DNA of 64,000 nt, from contig DASZMA010000017.1 in the NCBI GenBank assembly GCA_035552095.1, positions 1-64,000 of the forward strand. The letters are read 5' to 3'. Of the stretch, positions 59,455-64,000 are shown piece after piece. Origin of the DNA: Bog-473 sp035552095. Lineage in GTDB: Bacteria > Actinomycetota > Acidimicrobiia > Acidimicrobiales > RAAP-2. The notes beneath the pieces were generated by a model that had not been told where the DNA came from, made no database searches, and was given only the letters and a program-made list of their open reading frames with translations. A program made the position numbers and the translations under genes. Each line of letters starts with the position of its first letter. Position 1 is the stretch's first letter.

Positions 59455-60426
59455 TTACCAGGCGTAGGCCTCGGGCGACGTCTTGTAACCCGGGAAGAGC
59501 TCGTCCAGTCGGGCCAGCACCTTCTCGTCCAGGGTGAGATCGACCGCCCGTACGGCACCGGTGAAGTGGTCGGCCAATCGGGGCCCGATGATGGGCGCCG
59601 TCACCTCGGGCCGGCTGAGCAACCAGGCCAGGGCCACCGTGGCCGGCTCCTCCCCCACTTCGGCGCACAGGTCCTCGTACTGCTCGAGCTGGGGCCGGCG
59701 GCGCTCGATCTCCTCGGCTGCCCGACCGGCGTAGCGGCGACTGCCGTCGCGCTCCTTGCGCACCACGCCCCCGAGCAGTCCGCCGTTGAGCGGTGACCAC
59801 GGGATGACCCCCAGCCCGTACGCCGCGGCGGCCGGCAGCACCTCCATCTCGACCTTGCGGGCTAGCAGGTTGTAGATCGACTGCTCGCTGACCAGCCCCA
59901 TGAAGTGGCGCTCGGCCGCCGCCGCCTGGGCCTGGGCGATGTGCCAGCCGGCGAAGTTCGAGGACCCGACGTAGAGGATCTTGCCCTGGTGGCGCAGGAC
60001 CTCCATGGCCTCCCAGATCTCATCCCAGCCGGTGCCCCGGTCGATGTGGTGCATCTGGTAGAGGTCGATGTAGTCCGTCTGCAACCGGCGCAGCGAGGCG
60101 TCGCAGGCCCGGCGGATGTTGAGGGCGGACAGGCGTCCCTCGTTGGGCCACTCCCCCATGTCGCCGTAGAGCTTGGTGGCCAAGACCGTCTTCTCGCGCC
60201 GCTCTCCGCCCTGGGCGAACCAGCGGCCCACGATCTCCTCGGTGGCCCCCCGCCCCTTGGAGCGGCCGTAGACGTTGGCCGAGTCGAAGAAGTTGATGCC
60301 CTCCTCATGAGCCTTGTCCATGATCTCAAACGAGGTCGGCTCATCGGTCTCCGGCCCGAAATTCATGGTGCCCAGGCAGAGGCGGCTGACACGGAGACCG
60401 GTACGTCCGAGGTGGGTGTAGTGCAT
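59455..60426 (-). CDS. Aldo/keto reductase
   Basis: 323 residues. The family is shown by the opening YTHLGRTGLRVSRLCLGTMNFG. The catalytic tetrad is Asp in FFDSANVYG, Tyr in the same motif, Lys in VLATKLYG and His in QMHHID. It resembles YajO/Tas-like NADPH oxidoreductases. The ATG at 60426 follows TAACGT by about 8 bases with no ribosome-binding site, so it may be leaderless. It converges with the methyltransferase gene (9-bp gap). Confidence 0.92.
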   Translation of the reverse strand: MHYTHLGRTGLRVSRLCLGTMNFGPETDEPTSFEIMDKAHEEGINFFDSANVYGRSKGRGATEEIVGRWFAQGGERREKTVLATKLYGDMGEWPNEGRLSALNIRRACDASLRRLQTDYIDLYQMHHIDRGTGWDEIWEAMEVLRHQGKILYVGSSNFAGWHIAQAQAAAAERHFMGLVSEQSIYNLLARKVEMEVLPAAAAYGLGVIPWSPLNGGLLGGVVRKERDGSRRYAGRAAEEIERRRPQLEQYEDLCAEVGEEPATVALAWLLSRPEVTAPIIGPRLADHFTGAVRAVDLTLDEKVLARLDELFPGYKTSPEAYAW

Positions 60427-60555
60427 ACCGACGACGTTACAGGGACCCGGCGCCGTCGCTCTCGGTCGAACACCCCATGCGCTAGGTTGAACCCCCGTGT
60501 GGCGCACGCAGGTATCGCCCGCACCGCAAGATTCGACCTGGCCGGAGCGTCGCCC

Positions 60556-61719
60556 ATGCCCGAACTGATCACCAACGAGGGCCGCGCCGCAGGTGACGGT
60601 CACAAGATGGCCCGACTCCAGGTGTTGCGGGCGTTTGCGGCCTTTTCGGTGGTGGCTTATCACTTGACGGTCCGGGGCCAGAGCCTGCTCGGCCATGGGT
60701 TCTTCGGGGGCATCTTCGACTTGAGCGGCGCCGGCGTCGACCTCTTCTTCGTCCTCAGCGGGTTCATCATCTTCACCATCCACCGTTCCGATATCGGGTC
60801 CCCGAACCGAGCGGGCCGGTATCTCAAGAAGCGAATCATCCGCATCTACCCGATCTACTGGATCGTCACGCTGGTAGCCCTGCCGGTGTACCTGGCCGGC
60901 TACGGAGTCGGCTCAAAGCGCGACCTGGCCGTCATCCTCAAATCGCTGATCCTGTTCCCGCAGAGCCCGGGAAAGTTTCCGGTGGTCAACGTGGCGTGGA
61001 CCCTCAGCTTCGAGATGTTCTTCTATCTGATGTTCTGGCTCCTCATCCGGTTTCGCTCACAACTCATCGCGCTGCTCTGGGTGGCCTGGCTCGTGCCGTG
61101 CGCGGTGTTCCTCTTCCTCAAACTCACCGACCTGTGGCAGCCGCCCGGGAATCTTTTGTTCACCTTTGTCTTCAGCGAACGCAACCTGGAATTTGCCCTG
61201 GGCTGTCTGGTGGCCTGGCTGATCGGCCGGGTGGTGGTGCCGGCACCGCGCCTGTTCCTCCTGGCCGGGCTGGCCGCCTTCCTCGGGTTGGCCTTCAGCG
61301 CCTCGCTGGCGCACGGCTTCGTACCCCTCCAGGACAACTCGGTGGCCCTCTTCGCCATCCCCTCCGTTCTCATGGTGCTCGGTGCCGCGGCAGCTGATCT
61401 CGGGTCACGCCGAGCGCCGCCGCGGCCGTTGGTGTATCTCGGGGATGCGTCGTACACCCTCTACCTCATCCATTTCGGATTCATCACCGCGGCCTTCCTG
61501 GCCTTCCGGCACCTCGGCCTGGGCGGATCCGACCTCTTCGCACCCGAGGCCATCGTGACGGGAGCGGCGGCCGGCGTGGCCGCCTGCCTGATCTATCGCT
61601 ACGTGGAGAAGCCCATGCTGGACTCCCTGCGGCGGCGCTTCATCCCGAGCCAATTGGCGGCCCCCGCCGGGGCGACGGATACGGTAGCCACACCACTTTC
61701 TACGAAGGACGGACTCTGA
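60556..61719 (+). CDS. Acyltransferase-3 family membrane protein
   Basis: 387 residues, about ten helices. Signatures ARLQVLRAFAAFSVVAYHL and VDLFFVLSGFIIF, with RIYPIYW, mark the OafA/NodX-type acyltransferase fold. Unlike the protein at 17178 it has no SGNH domain. It is an O-acyl transfer enzyme for an exported sugar or lipid. The ATG at 60556 has GGAG 8 nt upstream; a GTG at 60499 with TAGGTT nearby is an alternative. The stop overlaps the DUF35 ATG (TGATG). Confidence 0.85.
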   Translation: MPELITNEGRAAGDGHKMARLQVLRAFAAFSVVAYHLTVRGQSLLGHGFFGGIFDLSGAGVDLFFVLSGFIIFTIHRSDIGSPNRAGRYLKKRIIRIYPIYWIVTLVALPVYLAGYGVGSKRDLAVILKSLILFPQSPGKFPVVNVAWTLSFEMFFYLMFWLLIRFRSQLIALLWVAWLVPCAVFLFLKLTDLWQPPGNLLFTFVFSERNLEFALGCLVAWLIGRVVVPAPRLFLLAGLAAFLGLAFSASLAHGFVPLQDNSVALFAIPSVLMVLGAAAADLGSRRAPPRPLVYLGDASYTLYLIHFGFITAAFLAFRHLGLGGSDLFAPEAIVTGAAAGVAACLIYRYVEKPMLDSLRRRFIPSQLAAPAGATDTVATPLSTKDGL

Positions 61720-62126
61720 TGGCGAAGCAGGTACCGCTGGTCGACTACTTGGCCCTGGGCGACGATCCGCACCTGGTGGCGCACGAGTGCACCTCGTGCG
61801 GCGCCCGCTTCTTCGACCGCCGCAACGCCTGCGCCAGCTGCGAGGGCACCGGGTTCACCCCGGTCGCCATCTCGACCTCGGGCGAGGTGCGGGCCTTCAC
61901 CATCGTGGCCTTCGCCGCCCCCGCCGCCCCCGGCGTCCCTGTGCCCTATGTGGCCGCCCTGGTGGACTGCGGCGGCACCAGCGTGCGGGCCAACCTGATC
62001 AACGTCGAGCCCGACCCCGAACACGTGACCCTGGGCATGAAAGTCCGGCTGGCCACCGAGGTCATCGGGACCGATGACGAAGGTACCGAAGCGATCGGGT
62101 TCGGCTTCGAACCCTTGGGAGGTTGA
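61719..62126 (+). CDS. DUF35 OB-fold zinc-ribbon protein
   Basis: 135 residues. The zinc ribbon C-T-S-C-G-A-R-F-F-x5-A-C-A-S-C (about 24-40) and OB-fold are like those of the protein at 41535. It directly precedes a thiolase by 3 bp and is probably its subunit. It is coupled by overlap to a membrane acyltransferase, an unusual neighbour for this family. Confidence 0.9.
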   Translation: MAKQVPLVDYLALGDDPHLVAHECTSCGARFFDRRNACASCEGTGFTPVAISTSGEVRAFTIVAFAAPAAPGVPVPYVAALVDCGGTSVRANLINVEPDPEHVTLGMKVRLATEVIGTDDEGTEAIGFGFEPLGG

Positions 62127-62129
62127 ACC

Positions 62130-63335
62130 ATGGCAACTGACGACCTGTGGATCCTGGGCATCCACATGACGAAATTCGGCAAGCACCCCGACCTCGACCT
62201 GGTCGACCTGGCCGCCGAGGCCGTCTCGGGCGCGCTGGCTGACGGCGGGGTGACCATGAAGGACATGGGGGTCATTGGAGCTGGCAACCTGATGGCGGCC
62301 AACGCCGGCATCGGCCAGCAATTGCAGAAGCAATTGGGCCAGACCGGCATCCCCGTCTACAACGTGGCCAACGCCTGCGCCACCGGGGCGACGGCCCTGC
62401 GAGTGGCGGCGATGGCGGTCAAGGCGGGCGAGTGCGACATGGGCCTGGCCTTCGGGGTGGAGAAGCTCTCCGGGGCTGGCCTGCTCTCGGGCGGTAGCCG
62501 CAAGAGCGATTCGACCACCTGGCAGCCCTCGGGCCGTTACGGCGCCGTGGCCCCGGTCGACGGGCGCATCGGCACCGAGATCATGCCCGGCGTCTTCGCC
62601 CAGATCGGCATGGAGTACGGCCACAAGTACGGCGGGACCAGCTTTGAGCTCTTCGCCAAGATCTCCGAGAAGAACCACTCCCACTCGACGCTCAACCCAC
62701 TGGCCGCCTACAGCAAGGCCATGAGCCTGGAGCAGATCATGGGCGACGTCATGATCGCCTACCCCAACACGCGGCCGATGTGCTCGGCCAACTGCGATGG
62801 GGCGGCGGCGGCCGTGGTGGTGAGCGGGTCCAAGCTCAAGACGCTCTCGTTGGAGCAGCAACGGCGGGCGGTCAAGATTTCCGCCTCCATCCTGACCACC
62901 GACCCGTGGGAGGAGTCCTGCCAGATCCTGCCCGATGTCAACACCCTCACCCGCAACGCGGCCAACCAGGCCTACGAGCAGGCCGGCGTCGGGCCGTCCG
63001 ACCTCGACCTGGTGGAGCTGCACGACTGCTTCGCCACCGCCGAATTGGTGCACTACGACAACCTGATGCTGTGCGAGCAGGGCGGGGCGGTCGACTTCTT
63101 CAACTCGGGCGCCACCTGGCGCACCGGCTCCACCCCGGTCAACGTCTCGGGCGGGCTCGAGTCCAAGGGCCACCCCATTGCCGCCACCGGCATCGCCAAC
63201 GTCTGGGAGGTGGCCACCCACCTCCGCGGCGAGGCGGGCGACCGTCAGATTGAGGGGGCCAAGGTCGGCCTGACCCACGTCATCGGCCTGGGCTCGGCCT
63301 GCGGCGTCCACATCCTGGAGAAGTCGGCGGCCTGA
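62130..63335 (+). CDS. Thiolase, SCP-x / acetyl-CoA acetyltransferase type
   Basis: 401 residues. Unlike the homologue at 40360 it keeps the nucleophilic Cys in NVANACATGATAL (about 87). The later G-G-L-E-S-K-G-H-P-I-A-A-T-G and LGSACGVHI supply the catalytic His and second Cys. It should cleave 3-ketoacyl-CoA or condense acyl-CoA. With the DUF35 partner it forms the second such pair in the window. A minus-strand amidohydrolase converges on it. Confidence 0.9.
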   Translation: MATDDLWILGIHMTKFGKHPDLDLVDLAAEAVSGALADGGVTMKDMGVIGAGNLMAANAGIGQQLQKQLGQTGIPVYNVANACATGATALRVAAMAVKAGECDMGLAFGVEKLSGAGLLSGGSRKSDSTTWQPSGRYGAVAPVDGRIGTEIMPGVFAQIGMEYGHKYGGTSFELFAKISEKNHSHSTLNPLAAYSKAMSLEQIMGDVMIAYPNTRPMCSANCDGAAAAVVVSGSKLKTLSLEQQRRAVKISASILTTDPWEESCQILPDVNTLTRNAANQAYEQAGVGPSDLDLVELHDCFATAELVHYDNLMLCEQGGAVDFFNSGATWRTGSTPVNVSGGLESKGHPIAATGIANVWEVATHLRGEAGDRQIEGAKVGLTHVIGLGSACGVHILEKSAA

Positions 63336-63359
63336 CCTCTCACTTTCCGACCCTGGGGC

Positions 63360-64000
63360 TTATGGCCGGGCCGAGACCAGCGGCACCGGGCGGGCCATGC
63401 TCCAGCTGAACGTGTCCTCGAACTCGCTGGCGTCGAGCCGGGTGGACAGGTCGTCGACCGTCGGGCCGACCCGATCGGCCACGGTCTGCAGGAGCGCCTC
63501 ATCGAAGCCCCAGAGCTTGATGGCATTGAGTCCCAGCATCTTGCGGATGTCGTCTTCGGGCATTCCGCCGAAGATGTTCGCCAAGATCTGGCGATGCACC
63601 GGCGCCGCCCCTTCCAGGTGGGGATAGTCGGCGCCCCACATGAGTCGATCCAGGCCGACCTCGTGGCGCATCTCAGCCTCGTAGCGCTTCATGAGCGAGC
63701 CGCCGAGGTGCACGTGGCGCTCGAAGTAGTCCCGGGGCCGCATGTTGAGATACGACCGCACCGGCGCCCCGCCGTGGGTGTCGAAGAATCCCTCCATGTC
63801 GCGGATCAGCGAGGGGAGCCACTGCACGCCGTTCTCGGTGACCACCACCTGGAGGTCGGGATGGCGATCGAACACGCCGCCGAAGATCATGAACCACAGC
63901 GGCCGGCGGGTGAAGACGAAGACCTCGTAGAGGCCGAGCATGCCGCCGTGCTTGGCGTCGTAGAGGAACTTGGTGTCGGTGGCCGCCCCCGAGGCGCCGG
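63360..64000 (-). CDS. Amidohydrolase-2 family protein, N-terminus beyond the window
   Basis: The open frame continues to the window edge; at least 213 residues are present. C-terminal TIM-barrel elements are clear: VVVTENGVQWLPSLIRDMEG, then MWGADYPHLEGAAPVH with the metal Asp, and MLGLNAIKLWGFD at the end. Members are decarboxylases or hydrolases of aromatic or terpenoid acids. The N-terminal H-x-H metal site cannot be seen. Its place beside a thiolase suggests ring or side-chain catabolism. Confidence 0.85.
   Translation of the reverse strand, partial: GASGAATDTKFLYDAKHGGMLGLYEVFVFTRRPLWFMIFGGVFDRHPDLQVVVTENGVQWLPSLIRDMEGFFDTHGGAPVRSYLNMRPRDYFERHVHLGGSLMKRYEAEMRHEVGLDRLMWGADYPHLEGAAPVHRQILANIFGGMPEDDIRKMLGLNAIKLWGFDEALLQTVADRVGPTVDDLSTRLDASEFEDTFSWSMARPVPLVSARP

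Overview
The window reads as chromosomal DNA of a high-GC actinobacterium. The supports are the G/C-ending codons, the MurT/GatD pair that amidates lipid II, a DUF222-HNH (13E12-type) gene, a 6C small RNA with two C-rich loops, many GTG starts and GTGA/ATGA stop-start overlaps, and several promoters placed so that the mRNA would be leaderless. The rich set of CoA-lipid genes would fit an environmental lineage such as Acidimicrobiia, but that placement is inference. No phage, insertion sequence, CRISPR array or replication origin is visible.

Layout. Positions 1-417 hold no convincing gene, only a decayed bL12-like stretch and three inverted repeats, beside tRNA-Val(CAC). Positions 1.3-8.2 kb hold a TetR regulator divergent from a tightly coupled four-gene lipid module: acyl reductase-HAD fusion, zinc alcohol dehydrogenase, LarA-like protein and PlsC-type acyltransferase. 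Positions 8.2-15 kb hold an ABC exporter preceded by a 34-residue peptide ORF, then a minus-strand operon of HAD-PlsC, MurT, GatD and a secreted esterase. At 15.1-16.5 kb lie a vapC remnant, the 6C RNA and a divergent LysR gene with a palindrome between the two promoters. Positions 16.5-26.4 kb carry a GNAT, an OafA-SGNH acyltransferase, glutamate decarboxylase, a Gfo/Idh oxidoreductase, TldD/TldE and the HNH protein.

Positions 26.4-34.8 kb are one minus-strand operon: an anchored surface protein, a substrate-binding protein, a branched-chain-amino-acid-type ABC importer whose two permeases and two ATPases are fused in one 1315-residue chain, and a GH16 glycosidase. Positions 35-38.9 kb hold a PhnZ-like HD protein, a sulfotransferase, a DUF1214 protein and a DUF2889 protein. 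Positions 39-46 kb form a CoA-dependent catabolic operon: acyl-CoA dehydrogenase, a thiolase homologue without the usual Cys, DUF35, acyl-CoA synthetase, SDR, ferritin-like protein and MmcQ. Positions 46-49.4 kb hold an anchored protein, a carotenoid oxygenase under a divergent TetR, and a cold-shock gene with a structured leader.

Positions 49.5-56.2 kb hold a CysQ-like phosphatase, a LuxR regulator with a PspC-histidine kinase, a divergent set (PspC, DUF1707, cNMP-like domain) that looks like an envelope-stress module, and an MMPL transporter. Positions 56.2-64 kb hold a TetR/MFS efflux pair, a methyltransferase-like gene behind three tandem copies of its ribosome-binding and start site, an aldo/keto reductase, an acyltransferase coupled to a DUF35/thiolase pair, and an amidohydrolase cut by the window edge.

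Leads judged most worth following: the four-domain ABC importer in an operon with GH16, the LarA-containing lipid module, the LysR/6C RNA pair, the triplicated start site, the 34-residue peptide before the ABC exporter, and the Cys-less thiolase/DUF35 pair.
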